From the NCBI GenBank assembly GCA_025751475.1, contig JAOWLD010000003.1, positions 434,001 through 498,000 on the forward strand: DNA of 64,000 nt. The letters are read 5' to 3'. Shown here one piece after another: positions 26,171-35,953 of this stretch. The stretch's first letter is position 1. Each line of letters starts with the position of its first letter. The notes below the pieces were generated by a model, which saw nothing but the letters and a program-made list of their open reading frames with translations, was not told the origin of the DNA and ran no database searches. Source of the DNA: Rhodobacteraceae bacterium XHP0102 (GTDB lineage: Bacteria > Pseudomonadota > Alphaproteobacteria > Rhodobacterales > Rhodobacteraceae). The translations under genes and the position numbers were made by a program.

Positions 26171-27403
26171 TTGGGCCATTTTCTGAAGCGCATTGTGATT
26201 TTGGCGCTGCTTTGCCTGTTTGGGCAAGCGGGGACTGCGGTTGCGCAGGGTGATCCCGTGCGGATTGATCTCGCGGGCAGCCATCTTCGGGATCGGGGGC
26301 AGGGCGTGGATGTGGCATTGTCTTTGGACCGCCCCACCGCCTATCGGGTGCTGTTGCGTGATGATCCTGCCCGTGTGGTGATTGACCTTGCGGATGCGGA
26401 TATATCCGAGCTGACCGCAGGGACGAGTGCCGATTTCAATCGTGCGGATCGGGTGCGGCAGGTGACGGTTTCGAACGGGCCAAGCGCGGGATGGTCACGG
26501 CTGACGCTGATCTTGGCGCAGCCGATGCTTGTGGCGCAAGCGGGCCTTGAGACAAGTCAGGATAGCGGCGCGCGTCTTCACATTCGCTTGCGTGCGGCCA
26601 GTGACGCAGAATTCAGCGCGGCACTCAGTCCGATGCGAGACGGGCTTGTGCCAAGCCAGCCCACCATCCCTGCGGTTGTGCCACAGGACCGCGCGCGCCC
26701 TGTCGTGGCCTTGGATCCTGGCCATGGCGGCCTTGACCCTGGCGCGGAACGCGATGGGTATAAAGAGGCCGATTTGGTTTTGCTCTTTGCGCTTGAACTG
26801 CGCGAGATGCTGCTGCGTGAGGGTAGGGTGGATGTGTTCATGACGCGCGAGCGCGATGAATTTGTCCCCCTGCCGCATCGGATGTCGCGCGCGCGGATGG
26901 CGGGGGCGGATGTGTTTATCTCGATCCACGCGGATGCCTTGGCCGAGGGCACAGGCAGCGCCTCTGGCGCGACCGTTTATACGCTGTCCGAAACGGGGTC
27001 TGATGCCGCCTCCGCGGCATTGGCCGCGCAACATGATCGCGCGGATCTTCTGGCGGGCGTGGATTTGGCGCGCTCTGATGATGTGGTTGCCGATCTTTTG
27101 ATGGATTTGGCACGGCGCGAAACCGACCCGCGCAGCGCGGCCTTGGCCGATGCACTGGTTGCGGGGCTGGATGCTGCGGGGGTGGAGTTGCACAGCAGGC
27201 CGCGCTTGGAGGCGAATTTTACAGTGTTGCGCGCCCCCGATTACCCTTCGGTCCTGTTGGAGATTGGATATATGTCCCAAGGCGGTGATTTGGATAATAT
27301 TCTTGATCCCGCGTGGCGCGCGCAGGCGCAATCGGGCATTACACGCGCGCTTGAGGCATGGTTGGCAGAAGACAATCTGCGGCGCAGTTTGATGCGGCGC
27401 TGA
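26171..27403 (+). CDS. N-acetylmuramoyl-L-alanine amidase (AmiC type)
   Basis: This periplasmic cell-wall amidase of 410 residues splits septal peptidoglycan. It has a signal peptide (RIVILALLCLFGQAGTAVAQ), an AMIN domain for septal targeting at about 30-130, and an Amidase_3 zinc domain with DPGHGGLDPGA, Glu in YKEADLVL, SIHADAL and the catalytic Glu in LLEIGYMSQ. The start is TTG 26171; no upstream in-frame ATG exists. PBP1A follows 110 nt downstream, so cutting and synthesis of murein are adjacent. Confidence 0.93.
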   Translation: MGHFLKRIVILALLCLFGQAGTAVAQGDPVRIDLAGSHLRDRGQGVDVALSLDRPTAYRVLLRDDPARVVIDLADADISELTAGTSADFNRADRVRQVTVSNGPSAGWSRLTLILAQPMLVAQAGLETSQDSGARLHIRLRAASDAEFSAALSPMRDGLVPSQPTIPAVVPQDRARPVVALDPGHGGLDPGAERDGYKEADLVLLFALELREMLLREGRVDVFMTRERDEFVPLPHRMSRARMAGADVFISIHADALAEGTGSASGATVYTLSETGSDAASAALAAQHDRADLLAGVDLARSDDVVADLLMDLARRETDPRSAALADALVAGLDAAGVELHSRPRLEANFTVLRAPDYPSVLLEIGYMSQGGDLDNILDPAWRAQAQSGITRALEAWLAEDNLRRSLMRR

Positions 27404-27513
27404 GGCCTCACCCTGATGTGAGAAAAAAACCGCGCATTGCTTTTGACGCGCGCGGTGCTGCGCCTTATAAGCGGGCCAGATATTGGGGTCAGTTTTCGGG
27501 GAAAGAGGCAGGC

Positions 27514-30063
27514 ATGGGCCAGATCATCCGCTTTGTGATGGGCATATTCGGGGGGTTGTTCGCCTCTGCCGTTATGGCCGTTGTGTTTGGTGCGATGATT
27601 TTGGGCGGGATTGTTTGGGTCTTTGCACGGGATTTGCCCGATTACGAGACGCTGTCGCAATATACCCCCGCCACAATCAGCCGCATTTATTCGCGTGAAG
27701 GCCGCATCATCGATGAATTCGCGCAGGAACGGCGCGTGTTTGTGCCCGCCGAGGAAATTCCCGATCTGGTCGCACACGCCTTTATCAGCGCCGAAGACCG
27801 CAATTTTTATCAGCACGCCGGCTATGACCCGCGCGCGATTGTCTCGGCTTTGGTGGATGCGGTGCGCTCGCGCGGGCAGGATTTGCGCGGGGCCTCGACC
27901 ATCACGCAGCAGGTGATGAAGAATTTTCTGCTTGATGGCAGCCGCACAATCGAGCGCAAGGTCCAAGAAATCATTTTGGCCGCGCGTATTGAACGCTCGA
28001 TGAGCAAGGAACGTATTCTGGAATTATACCTCAACGAGATTTTCTTGGGGCAAAATTCCTATGGCGTTGCCGCCGCGGCGCAAACCTATTTTAACACCGC
28101 ACTTGCCGATTTGACCCCTGCACAAGCGGCCTATCTGGCGGCTCTGCCGCAGCGACCTGCACGGCTGCATCCTGTGCGCGATTACGAGGAAGCCGTGGCG
28201 CGGCGCAATTACGTGCTGCGCGAGATGTTTGAGAATGGATATATCAGCCGCGCCGTGATGGAAGACAGCCAAGCGCAGGAATTGGCCACCGTGCAGCGTG
28301 GCGATATCGAACCGTTCCGCTCGAGCCTGCCGCCACGGGGCTATTTTACGGATGAAATTCGCCGCCAATTGTCGGGTCAATTCGGGGAAGAAGAATTTTT
28401 CACGGGTGGTTTTGCCGTGCGCGCCACCATGGATGAGAATTTGCAGATCGTGGCGCAAACCGCACTGCGCCGCGCCTTGGAGGCCTATGATCGTGGCCGT
28501 GGGGTGTGGCGCGGGGCTTTGGCGCAGATCGCGCCTGAGATGTTGGATGACAGTGACGCGCTGCTTGCGGCGCTTGGCGATGTGGACATCCCCCGTGATA
28601 TCGATGAATGGACCTTGGCCGTGGTCACGGGGTTCGAGGGCGATGCCGCGCTGATCACATTGGCCGATGGTGGCACAGGGCGAATTGCGGCCGATGACAT
28701 CACTTGGGCACGCCCCTTGCGCGAAGATGGCAGCACGGGCAGCGCGGCAAATTCCGCCGATGATCTTTTGGCGCGCGGCGATGTGATCCATGTTCTGCCG
28801 CGAGAGGCGGAGGGCAGCTATTCCTTGCGCCAAATTCCCGAGGTGCAAGGTGCCTTTATGGCGATGGATGTGAACACGGGTCGCGTGTTGGCGATGCAGG
28901 GCGGGTTTTCTTATCAATATTCGGTGTTCAACCGCGCCACGCAGGCCACGCGGCAGCCAGGGTCAAGCTTCAAACCTTTCATCTATGCCGCCGCACTCGA
29001 CAGCGGCTATAGCCCCAATACCATCGTTATTGATGCGCCGATTCAGGTGGAGACACCCGAAGGTCTGTGGCGGCCCACCAATGCCTCGGACAAGTTTTAT
29101 GGCCCCGCCCCGATCCGCACAGGGGTCGAGCAGTCGCGCAATCTGATGACGATCCGCTTGGCCCAAGATGTGGGGATGGAGACCGTTGCCCGCTATGCAG
29201 AACGCTTTGCCGTTTATGAGGAGATGCAGCCCTTTTTGGCCAATTCCTTAGGTGCGCAAGAAAGCACACTTTACAAAATGGTGGCGGCCTATGCGATGTT
29301 TGCAAATGGTGGCGAGCGGGTGGAACCCACCTTGGTCGACCGTGTGCAAGACCGCTTTGGCCAGACAGTATATCGCCACGATCAACGTGTCTGCGAGGAT
29401 TGCATGGGGGCGGCGCTGCCCGAAGGCTTGGGGCCGCGTATCGTCTCGAACCGTGCCCGTGTGATGGACCCGATCACCGCGTTTCAGTTGACCTCCATGC
29501 TTGAAGGGGTGGTTGAGCGCGGCACCGCGGCGCGCGCGGTCAATCTGCCTGTGCCTGCTGCGGGCAAAACAGGCACCACCAATGAGGCACGCGATGTCTG
29601 GTTCATTGGGTTCACCTCGAATATCGTGGCGGGATGCTACATCGGCTACGATCAGCCCCGTTCACTGGGGCGCGCATCGGGGGGCGGCACCTGTGCGCCC
29701 GTGTTCCAAGAATTCATGCAAGAGGCGGTCGCGGAATATGGTGGCGGCCCATTCCGTGTGCCTGAGGGCGGTGTTTTCGTGCCGATTGATCGCTTCTCGG
29801 GTGAGCGTCTGGAGGATGGTGCCAGCGGCGAAAATGTGGTCTATGAATATTTCCGCGCGGGGCAGGTGCCCCCCGTTGGGGCGCGCTCCGCTATTGTGGA
29901 TGGCGGCTTTGCCATGGCATCGGATTTGCCCGTTTTCGCGCCTGGTGAAGTCGATGGCGCATTGCAGGAGGAGGGGGCCGATGTGCGCACCTCCTCTGGT
30001 CAGACGGTGCGGGTGCCGACCGAAACAGGGTTTGGCACGATCAGCTCAGGCGGGCTTTATTGA
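27514..30063 (+). CDS. mrcA: Penicillin-binding protein 1A (bifunctional transglycosylase/transpeptidase)
   Basis: This 849-residue inner-membrane enzyme polymerises and cross-links murein. ATG 27514 follows GAAAGAGG; the longer frame overlaps amiC. There is one membrane anchor near residues 9-35. The glycosyltransferase domain has EDRNFYQHAGYD, GASTITQQVMKNF and ELYLNEIFLGQ. An OB-like ODD insert follows. The transpeptidase domain has catalytic Ser in PGSSFKPF and the KTG motif in AGKTGTTNEARDVWFIG. The tail is short and acidic. Confidence 0.96.
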   Translation: MGQIIRFVMGIFGGLFASAVMAVVFGAMILGGIVWVFARDLPDYETLSQYTPATISRIYSREGRIIDEFAQERRVFVPAEEIPDLVAHAFISAEDRNFYQHAGYDPRAIVSALVDAVRSRGQDLRGASTITQQVMKNFLLDGSRTIERKVQEIILAARIERSMSKERILELYLNEIFLGQNSYGVAAAAQTYFNTALADLTPAQAAYLAALPQRPARLHPVRDYEEAVARRNYVLREMFENGYISRAVMEDSQAQELATVQRGDIEPFRSSLPPRGYFTDEIRRQLSGQFGEEEFFTGGFAVRATMDENLQIVAQTALRRALEAYDRGRGVWRGALAQIAPEMLDDSDALLAALGDVDIPRDIDEWTLAVVTGFEGDAALITLADGGTGRIAADDITWARPLREDGSTGSAANSADDLLARGDVIHVLPREAEGSYSLRQIPEVQGAFMAMDVNTGRVLAMQGGFSYQYSVFNRATQATRQPGSSFKPFIYAAALDSGYSPNTIVIDAPIQVETPEGLWRPTNASDKFYGPAPIRTGVEQSRNLMTIRLAQDVGMETVARYAERFAVYEEMQPFLANSLGAQESTLYKMVAAYAMFANGGERVEPTLVDRVQDRFGQTVYRHDQRVCEDCMGAALPEGLGPRIVSNRARVMDPITAFQLTSMLEGVVERGTAARAVNLPVPAAGKTGTTNEARDVWFIGFTSNIVAGCYIGYDQPRSLGRASGGGTCAPVFQEFMQEAVAEYGGGPFRVPEGGVFVPIDRFSGERLEDGASGENVVYEYFRAGQVPPVGARSAIVDGGFAMASDLPVFAPGEVDGALQEEGADVRTSSGQTVRVPTETGFGTISSGGLY

Positions 30064-30145
30064 CCCTATCGGGGATTGCAGCCACGCCGCCACTGGTCTA
30101 GATCACCGCGACCAACCTCAAATTTGCAAGTGGAGCAGCCATCCG

Positions 30146-31273
30146 ATGCGGGCCGAAACCCAGTCCAATATCGACAAAATCCGCCGTTCGCTGGACTTGC
30201 TTGGACAGCGGATGGATTTGACCACCGCCAAGCATCGCTTGGAGGAGTTCAACGCCCGTGTCGAGGATCCAGACCTGTGGAACGACCCTGAAAAGGCGCA
30301 AAAATTAATGCGCGACCGTCAGGTGCTGCTTGATAAAATTGGCACTTATGACGCGATCAAATCGGGGCTTGAGGATAACATCGGCCTGATCGAATTGGGC
30401 GAGGAAGAGGGTGACAGCGCGATTGTGACTGAGGCCGAAACCGCCCTATCCGCCTTGGTCGAGACCGCCGCCGCGAAAGAGCTTGAGGCGCTGTTGAACG
30501 GCGAGGCGGATGCCAATGACAGCTTCCTTGAGATCAATGCGGGCGCGGGTGGCACGGAAAGCTGCGATTGGGCCTCCATGTTGGCACGGATGTATGTGCG
30601 TTGGGCCGAAAAGCAGGGATATGAGGTTGATCTTCAATCTGTCTCTTATGGGGAAGAGGCGGGGATCAAATCCGCCGTTTATAAAATCTCTGGTCACAAC
30701 GCCTATGGCTGGCTGAAATCGGAATCGGGCGTGCATCGTTTGGTGCGGATTTCGCCCTATGACAGCTCGGCGCGGCGGCATACCTCTTTTTCTTCGGTTT
30801 GGGTTTACCCCGTGGTCGATGATAATATCGAAATCGAAGTGGCCCCGAATGAAATCCGCATCGACACTTATCGCTCCTCAGGGGCGGGGGGGCAGCACGT
30901 CAACACCACCGACTCGGCCGTGCGGATTACTCACATTCCTACGGGGATCGTGGTCACGAGTTCGGAAAAATCGCAGCACCAAAACCGCGATATCGCGATG
31001 AAGGCCCTAAAATCGCGCCTCTATCAGATGGAGCTTGATCGCCGCAACGCCGAGATCAACGCCGCCCATGAGGCCAAGGGCGAGGCGGGATGGGGCAACC
31101 AGATCCGATCCTATGTGTTGCAGCCCTATCAAATGGTCAAAGACTTGCGCACGGGGTTTGAAACCTCGGATACACAAGGCGTGCTCGATGGCGAGATTGA
31201 TGGGTTGATGGCCTCGGTTTTGGCAATGGATGTTTCGGGCAAAAGCCGTGCGGATGCACAGGCCGAAGAATGA
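30146..31273 (+). CDS. prfB: Peptide chain release factor 2
   Basis: RF2 releases the peptide at UGA and UAA stops. From ATG 30146 it has 375 residues, with GGQ in SSGAGGQHVNTTDSAVR. The position of the codon-reading SPF tripeptide reads SPY (ISPYDSSARRHTSF). The programmed +1 frameshift seen in many bacteria is absent: the frame is open throughout codons 1-40. The gene lies 80 nt after mrcA. The open frame continues upstream into mrcA in another phase but has no RF2 sequence there. Confidence 0.96.
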   Translation: MRAETQSNIDKIRRSLDLLGQRMDLTTAKHRLEEFNARVEDPDLWNDPEKAQKLMRDRQVLLDKIGTYDAIKSGLEDNIGLIELGEEEGDSAIVTEAETALSALVETAAAKELEALLNGEADANDSFLEINAGAGGTESCDWASMLARMYVRWAEKQGYEVDLQSVSYGEEAGIKSAVYKISGHNAYGWLKSESGVHRLVRISPYDSSARRHTSFSSVWVYPVVDDNIEIEVAPNEIRIDTYRSSGAGGQHVNTTDSAVRITHIPTGIVVTSSEKSQHQNRDIAMKALKSRLYQMELDRRNAEINAAHEAKGEAGWGNQIRSYVLQPYQMVKDLRTGFETSDTQGVLDGEIDGLMASVLAMDVSGKSRADAQAEE

Positions 31274-31351
31274 CGCCTGAGGCGCAATGGCGCGCCAAAG
31301 CGGCGCAATCGCATCTTGCCTCTCTGCTGTGGGTTGATTAACCTCTGGACT

Positions 31352-31478
<127 letters not shown>

Positions 31479-31578
31479 GAGCCGTGTTGCGCGGTTGTGC
31501 GGGGGTATCCCCCGTGCAGGCGTGGGCGCGTGTTCACGATCGCCTTGGGCACCTTGGTCTTTAGAAAGGATGACCCAA

Positions 31579-32016
31579 ATGACGAAACCACTGAACATCG
31601 CTTTTATCAAAGCAGGTTGGCATAGCGATATTGTCAATCAGGCCTTGGTGGGCTTTGAGGCCGATATGAATGCCTCTGGTCAAGCGTATAATCTATCCAC
31701 TTATGACGTGCCTGGCGCGTTTGAGATGCCGCTTTTGGCCAAGAAATTGGGTGCAAGCGGTAAAGTCGATGCCATTGTCTGCGCGGCCCTTGTGGTCGAT
31801 GGCGGGATTTACCGCCATGATTTCGTAGCCGCCGCTGTGGTCGATGGTCTGATGCAAGCGCAGCTTGACACAGGGGTTCCGACCTATTCTGTCTCGCTCA
31901 CCCCGCATCATTTCCATGAACACGCGGTGCATCATGATTTCTATCATGATCATTTCGTGAAGAAAGGCGCCGAAGCGGCCCAAGCCCTGCGCATGGTGGC
32001 AAGCATCGACATCTAA
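31579..32016 (+). CDS. ribH: 6,7-dimethyl-8-ribityllumazine synthase, RibH2 type
   Basis: This enzyme makes the riboflavin precursor lumazine. The 145-residue sequence has KPLNIAFIKAGWHSDIVNQA, DVPGAFEMPL, GGIYRHDFVA and TPHHFHEHAVHHDFYH. This resembles the RibH2 (type II, decameric) enzyme of Brucella and rhizobia more than standard RibH1. ATG 31579 has AAGGA 8 nt upstream; ATG 31570 overlaps that RBS. It is a single rib gene behind its own FMN riboswitch, without the ribD-E-BA genes, which also matches RibH2 practice. Confidence 0.93.
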   Translation: MTKPLNIAFIKAGWHSDIVNQALVGFEADMNASGQAYNLSTYDVPGAFEMPLLAKKLGASGKVDAIVCAALVVDGGIYRHDFVAAAVVDGLMQAQLDTGVPTYSVSLTPHHFHEHAVHHDFYHDHFVKKGAEAAQALRMVASIDI

Positions 32017-32032
32017 GCAGGTGGCGTATGAT

Positions 32033-32067
32033 GCAGCGGCGTGGGTCTGCGCGCCGCTGCTTTCTTG
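32033..32067 (+). terminator. Intrinsic terminator after ribH
   Basis: GCAGCGGCG (32033-32041) pairs with CGCCGCTGC (32052-32060), followed by TTTCTT. It ends the riboswitch-ribH transcript. Confidence 0.8.
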
Positions 32068-32156
32068 CCATAAATACCGCAGATCAGATCAGATTTCCGC
32101 TTGGCGATTGCCCCCTGTCCCGCTTAACCTATCGCAATAGGAGAGGAGACAGAGGC

Positions 32157-32951
32157 ATGAGCGTGCAGGCCGAACCGCTGGCCCCATCACCCCTACCACC
32201 TTTGGCGCGTATGCATCTGTCCGATCTGGCGGGTGCCTTGGCCGCTGGGTGGCGTGATTTTCGCAGAAAACCCATGATGGGATTGTTTTTCGCCCATGTC
32301 TATGTGGTGGGGGGCTGGTTGATCTACGGCAGCCTGTCGATTTTGGATATGGGCTGGTTGGCCATTCCAATCACCATGGGCTTTCCCCTGTTGGGGCCAT
32401 TTCTGGCCGTGGGCCTTTATGAGGTCTCCCGCCGTCTGGAGGCGGGGGAGGCCAATTTTCGCCGCATGGATATTTTCAGCGTGATCTGGCGTCAGCGCTT
32501 GCGCCAATTGCCCTCGATGGCATGGGTGATCATCGTCTATTTTCTCTTCTGGTCTTTCTTCGCGCATATGCTGTTTGCGCTGTTTATGGGGCCATCCGTG
32601 CTGATGAATGTCACCACTAGCTATGCCTATCTGCTTCAACCCGAGGGGGTGATGATGCTGGTGGTGGGCACGGCGTTTGGAGCAGGTTTTGCATTGATCT
32701 TGTTTTGCCTGACCGTGATTTCCCTGCCGCTTCTGTTGGATAAAGAGGTGGATTTTGTCACGGCGATGATCAAAAGCATTGCGGTCGTAAAGGCCAATCC
32801 AACGGTCATGCTGATTTGGGGCGGGTTGATCGCTGCGCTGACGTTTGTCGCCATGCTGCCCGCGCTATTGGGCCTATTCGTGGTGTTGCCCGTTTTGGGG
32901 CACGCCTCATGGCATATTTATCGCCGTGCTTTTGTGCATGAGGCGGTCTAG
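32157..32951 (+). CDS. DUF2189 integral membrane protein
   Basis: This 264-residue inner-membrane protein has about six hydrophobic helices and belongs to DUF2189 by its pattern: LAAGWRDFRRKPMMGLFFAHVYVVGG, a PLLGPFLAVGLYEVSRRLEAG turn, and LPLLLDKEVDFVTAM. Its function is unknown. ATG 32157 is preceded by GGAGAGGAG; the longer frame from 32028 lies over the ribH terminator. It stands alone and ends in a bidirectional terminator. Confidence 0.88.
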   Translation: MSVQAEPLAPSPLPPLARMHLSDLAGALAAGWRDFRRKPMMGLFFAHVYVVGGWLIYGSLSILDMGWLAIPITMGFPLLGPFLAVGLYEVSRRLEAGEANFRRMDIFSVIWRQRLRQLPSMAWVIIVYFLFWSFFAHMLFALFMGPSVLMNVTTSYAYLLQPEGVMMLVVGTAFGAGFALILFCLTVISLPLLLDKEVDFVTAMIKSIAVVKANPTVMLIWGGLIAALTFVAMLPALLGLFVVLPVLGHASWHIYRRAFVHEAV

Positions 32952-32957
32952 GGCATG

Positions 32958-32990
32958 AAAAAACCCCGCTTCAACGCAGCGGGGTTTTTA
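32958..32990. terminator. Bidirectional terminator between the DUF2189 and bactofilin genes
   Basis: AACCCCGC and GCGGGGTT arms around TTCAACGCA, flanked by an A run on the left and a T run on the right, serve both converging transcripts. Confidence 0.88.
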
Positions 32991-33012
32991 TAGCAGCGCG
33001 GGTTAAGGGCGC

Positions 33013-33549
33013 TTATTTCTTTTCAGGTTCTGTTGCTGCCGCTGCGGCAGGTTTAGCAGCAGGGGATGCGGCCGCAGGTTTTGCGCCCGTTGCAAGCGGG
33101 TCTTCCTGACGCTGAACCGTGCCCTCGAAATGGGCGCCGGATTCAATTGCGATGGTCTTGTGGATGATGTCACCTTCCACCCGTGCGCTTGAGGTGAGAC
33201 GCACCTTCAAGCCGCGCACACGGCCTTTGATATGACCATTGACCACCACGTCATCGGCAAGAATTTCACCGTCAATCCGTGCGCTTTCGCCAACGGTCAA
33301 GGAATGCGCGCGAATGTCGCCCTTTAAGGTGCCTTCAATTTGGATGTCGCCTGAGGTTTTCAAATTGCCAGTGATCACCAGATCAGAACTGAGCAAAGAC
33401 GCGGGCGGCTTTGGCTTGGCCGCAGGCGCGGCGCTGCTGGTGGGTGCAGGCGCAGAAGATGTGGCCGGCGCATCCGCACTTGGCGAAGGGGCGCTTGGCG
33501 CTGTGGCTTCTTTTGGTCCAGGTTCGTTGATTTTTGATTTAGAAAACAT
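33013..33549 (-). CDS. Bactofilin-family polymer-forming protein
   Basis: This 178-residue protein has a central bactofilin beta-helix (about 55-150). It shows the regularly spaced hydrophobic/Gly rungs SSDLVITGNLKTSGDIQIEGTLKGDI and GHIKGRVRGLKVRL, between low-complexity Ala/Pro-rich N- and C-terminal tails. Bactofilins self-assemble without nucleotide into filaments that position cell-wall enzymes. The start overlaps the M23 peptidase gene by 11 nt, so the two are co-translated. Such bactofilin/M23 pairs are widespread and act on cell shape. Confidence 0.93.
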   Translation of the reverse strand: MFSKSKINEPGPKEATAPSAPSPSADAPATSSAPAPTSSAAPAAKPKPPASLLSSDLVITGNLKTSGDIQIEGTLKGDIRAHSLTVGESARIDGEILADDVVVNGHIKGRVRGLKVRLTSSARVEGDIIHKTIAIESGAHFEGTVQRQEDPLATGAKPAAASPAAKPAAAAATEPEKK

Positions 33550-34879
33550 TTCGTCCTGCCGTGATAAAGGTCATCGGGTTGATCGGAGTGCCATTCAGGC
33601 GTACCTCATAATGCAAATGGGACCCAGTTGAACGTCCTGTATTGCCCATATCACCAATTCGATCTCCGCGCGATACAGTTTCGCCACGGTTGACGCGAAT
33701 GCGCGATAAATGTGCATAGCGTGTTGTATATCCCATAGTGTGGCGAATTTCGATCATATTTCCATAGGCACCACGCCGTCCTGCGAAGGTCACAACACCA
33801 TCGGCGGCTGCGACCAGTGGGGTGCCAACCGGGCCTGCGAAATCCACGCCTTCATGCATTCTGCGGGTGCCGTTGAACGGATCGCGGCGATATCCAAACC
33901 CAGAGGAGCGCCGCGCCGCGCCAATCACAGGGTAGGTGAAAGGCAGGCTTTCGGCCGCAATGCGATAGAGGTTGATTGCGTCCAAATCCTCAAGCACGTC
34001 ATTGGCGCGCAGGGAGACAGGGTCGGGGGTGCCGTTCGAGGTGGAAAATGTGATCGGGGTCAATGGCCCGCCTTGACCAGAATAGCCACGGCGCACTGTC
34101 TCCAAAATGCTGTCCGTGGGCAGACCTGCCGCGCGGAACATCGCGTCAAGCGGCTCCAACGACATGGCCACGGCGTCTTCAATTTGGGTGAATATCCGCT
34201 CGTTGCGTTCCGCAGACAGCGCCGCTTGGAATTCCAATTCCTGAATCTGGCTGCGTGCTTGCGCAATCAGGTCTTGGGAAGTGTCGCGCCCTTCGGCGGT
34301 TTCCTCTAGCGCCTCGGTCAGCAGCGCAAGCACGTGTTCGAGGTCACGTTGACGGCTTGCGGCGCTAAAGCTTTGGCCCGTTTCACTTGACAATTCGCTG
34401 CTCAGTTGCGCGACTTCACTCAGGGCATCATCACGTTCGGCAATGGTGCGGCGCAAGGTGCTTTGGATGACATTGACCGCGGTTTCCAATTCGCGGCGGC
34501 GTTCCTCCGAGGCAAGCAGCTGCGATTGCATCGCCGAGACCTGCGTCATGGCCACGCCAAATCGTTCATGTGCGGCTTGTGCTTCCATCGCGCGACTGTC
34601 GCGCTCATGGGACATGGCATTGAGGCGCTCTTGATAGGCTTGTGAAGCGCGCGCGACCTGCTCGCGATTTGAACCCGCATTGATTGCATCAATGAAAAAC
34701 ACCGCCGTCACAATCGCAGTCCATGTAACAAGCAGGCCAGTCGTGGTGACGATAGCCGCCTGCGTCAGCGGTCTTAGGCGGACAAACCGTGTGCCAGTGT
34801 CGGATTTCAGAAACAGCCGTTTCTCAGGCAAATACCGATCCAAAGCGTGGTTTGCGCGCTCAATCAATCGCAATTTCAA
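33539..34879 (-). CDS. M23 family peptidoglycan endopeptidase with coiled coil
   Basis: This 446-residue envelope protein has a cytoplasmic N-terminus, one membrane helix near residues 38-62 (AAIVTTTGLLVTWTAIVTAVFF), a long coiled-coil region at about 70-220, and a LytM/M23 domain at the C-terminus. The domain has zinc ligands His and Asp in MHEGVDFAG and the HLH of GSHLHYEV. The start is TTG 34879 with AGGGG upstream. Overlap with the bactofilin gene implies that the filament recruits this enzyme, as in other bactofilin/M23 modules. Confidence 0.92.
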   Translation of the reverse strand: MKLRLIERANHALDRYLPEKRLFLKSDTGTRFVRLRPLTQAAIVTTTGLLVTWTAIVTAVFFIDAINAGSNREQVARASQAYQERLNAMSHERDSRAMEAQAAHERFGVAMTQVSAMQSQLLASEERRRELETAVNVIQSTLRRTIAERDDALSEVAQLSSELSSETGQSFSAASRQRDLEHVLALLTEALEETAEGRDTSQDLIAQARSQIQELEFQAALSAERNERIFTQIEDAVAMSLEPLDAMFRAAGLPTDSILETVRRGYSGQGGPLTPITFSTSNGTPDPVSLRANDVLEDLDAINLYRIAAESLPFTYPVIGAARRSSGFGYRRDPFNGTRRMHEGVDFAGPVGTPLVAAADGVVTFAGRRGAYGNMIEIRHTMGYTTRYAHLSRIRVNRGETVSRGDRIGDMGNTGRSTGSHLHYEVRLNGTPINPMTFITAGRNVF

Positions 34880-35105
34880 TGTTTTAGTCCCCTGTCGTTC
34901 GTGCAGACGCTGTTCCGCGCCCTTGTGTCCACCCCGTGAAATCTATCCACCCCATGAAACCCCTCAAACCATCCCCATAGCTGTTAGGGTATCGATGCCA
35001 CAGGCTTAGGGGATTGGGCGGCGCGGCTCAATAATTTTTGCGCCGTTCAGGCCGAAAATTTGGGCAAATGCGGTGATTTTGGGCGAGATTTTGCCGATGC
35101 GGCGC

Positions 35106-35942
35106 CTATCTTTCCGACAGTGGCCAGTAAAAATCGGGCGGGATGCCTGCTTCGGCGCGCTTTTCCTCGTTGAACGGCGGTTTCAGTGCACCGTGGAAAT
35201 AGCGTTGGACCAGAGCGTGAAATGCGTCTTTGGGGTCCATATTTTCGCGCCCACACAGGAAATGGAACCATTTGCTGCCATAGGCGACATGATGCACCTC
35301 CTCGGCGTAAATCACGTTGAGGGCTGCAACGGCCGCAGTGGCGGCATCATCGTCTTTGGGGCGTTTGAAAATTTCAATCATAGATGGGGTGACATCGAGG
35401 CCCCGCGCCTCAAGAACCATGGGGACCACGGCCAAGCGCCCCATAAAATCCGTGGCGGTATCCTCGGCGGCCCGCCACATTCCCGCATGGGCAGGCAAGG
35501 CGCCATAATGGCTGCCCATCATCTCAAGACAGTCGGACAACAGATTGAAATGCTTAGATTCTTCATCGGCTGATTTCACCCAGTCGTCATAAAATCCAAC
35601 GGGCATGGGCGTGTCCGAAAACCGCGCGATGATATCCCAATGCAGGTCCACGGCATTCAATTCGATATGCGCCACGGCGTGTAGGATTGCGATGCGTCCT
35701 TCGGGGGTGCCAGGCTTGCGCTTGGGCACATCGCGGGGGTCCAACAAAACGGGATCGGCAGGGCGCGCGGGTTGATCGGGGGGCGTGGCACGCCCTAAGG
35801 GCAAGGCATGGCCCGCCGCCCGTGCGGCAAACCACTGCGCCGCACAGGCCCGCGACAATGCGCATTTCTCGCGTGCGTTGGCGGTGGTCAAAACCGCCAC
35901 CGCCATTTCGGATAAAGTTTCGGGGATAGTCTGCTGCGTCAT
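35106..35942 (-). CDS. DUF455 ferritin-like protein
   Basis: This 278-residue protein contains a ferritin-like four-helix bundle with metal-binding Glu/His: IAHIELNAVDLHWD-like (AVAHIELNAVDLH), ADEESKHFNLL and YAEEVHHVAYG. DUF455 proteins are distantly related to diiron enzymes such as MiaE; the reaction is not known. It follows the peroxiredoxin gene by 11 nt on the same strand, hinting at an oxidative or iron-related role. Confidence 0.88.
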   Translation of the reverse strand: MTQQTIPETLSEMAVAVLTTANAREKCALSRACAAQWFAARAAGHALPLGRATPPDQPARPADPVLLDPRDVPKRKPGTPEGRIAILHAVAHIELNAVDLHWDIIARFSDTPMPVGFYDDWVKSADEESKHFNLLSDCLEMMGSHYGALPAHAGMWRAAEDTATDFMGRLAVVPMVLEARGLDVTPSMIEIFKRPKDDDAATAAVAALNVIYAEEVHHVAYGSKWFHFLCGRENMDPKDAFHALVQRYFHGALKPPFNEEKRAEAGIPPDFYWPLSER

Positions 35943-35953
35943 GAGGACGGGGC

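Noticed and set aside
26495-27331. 278-residue frame antisense to the amidase gene
   Set aside because: A mirror frame of a GC-rich gene; the sense strand has clear amidase motifs.
28024-28917. 297-residue frame antisense to mrcA
   Set aside because: Same reason; PBP1A motifs run through the sense strand.
30146-30270. Programmed +1 frameshift in prfB
   Set aside because: The frame is open through the first 40 codons with no internal TGA.
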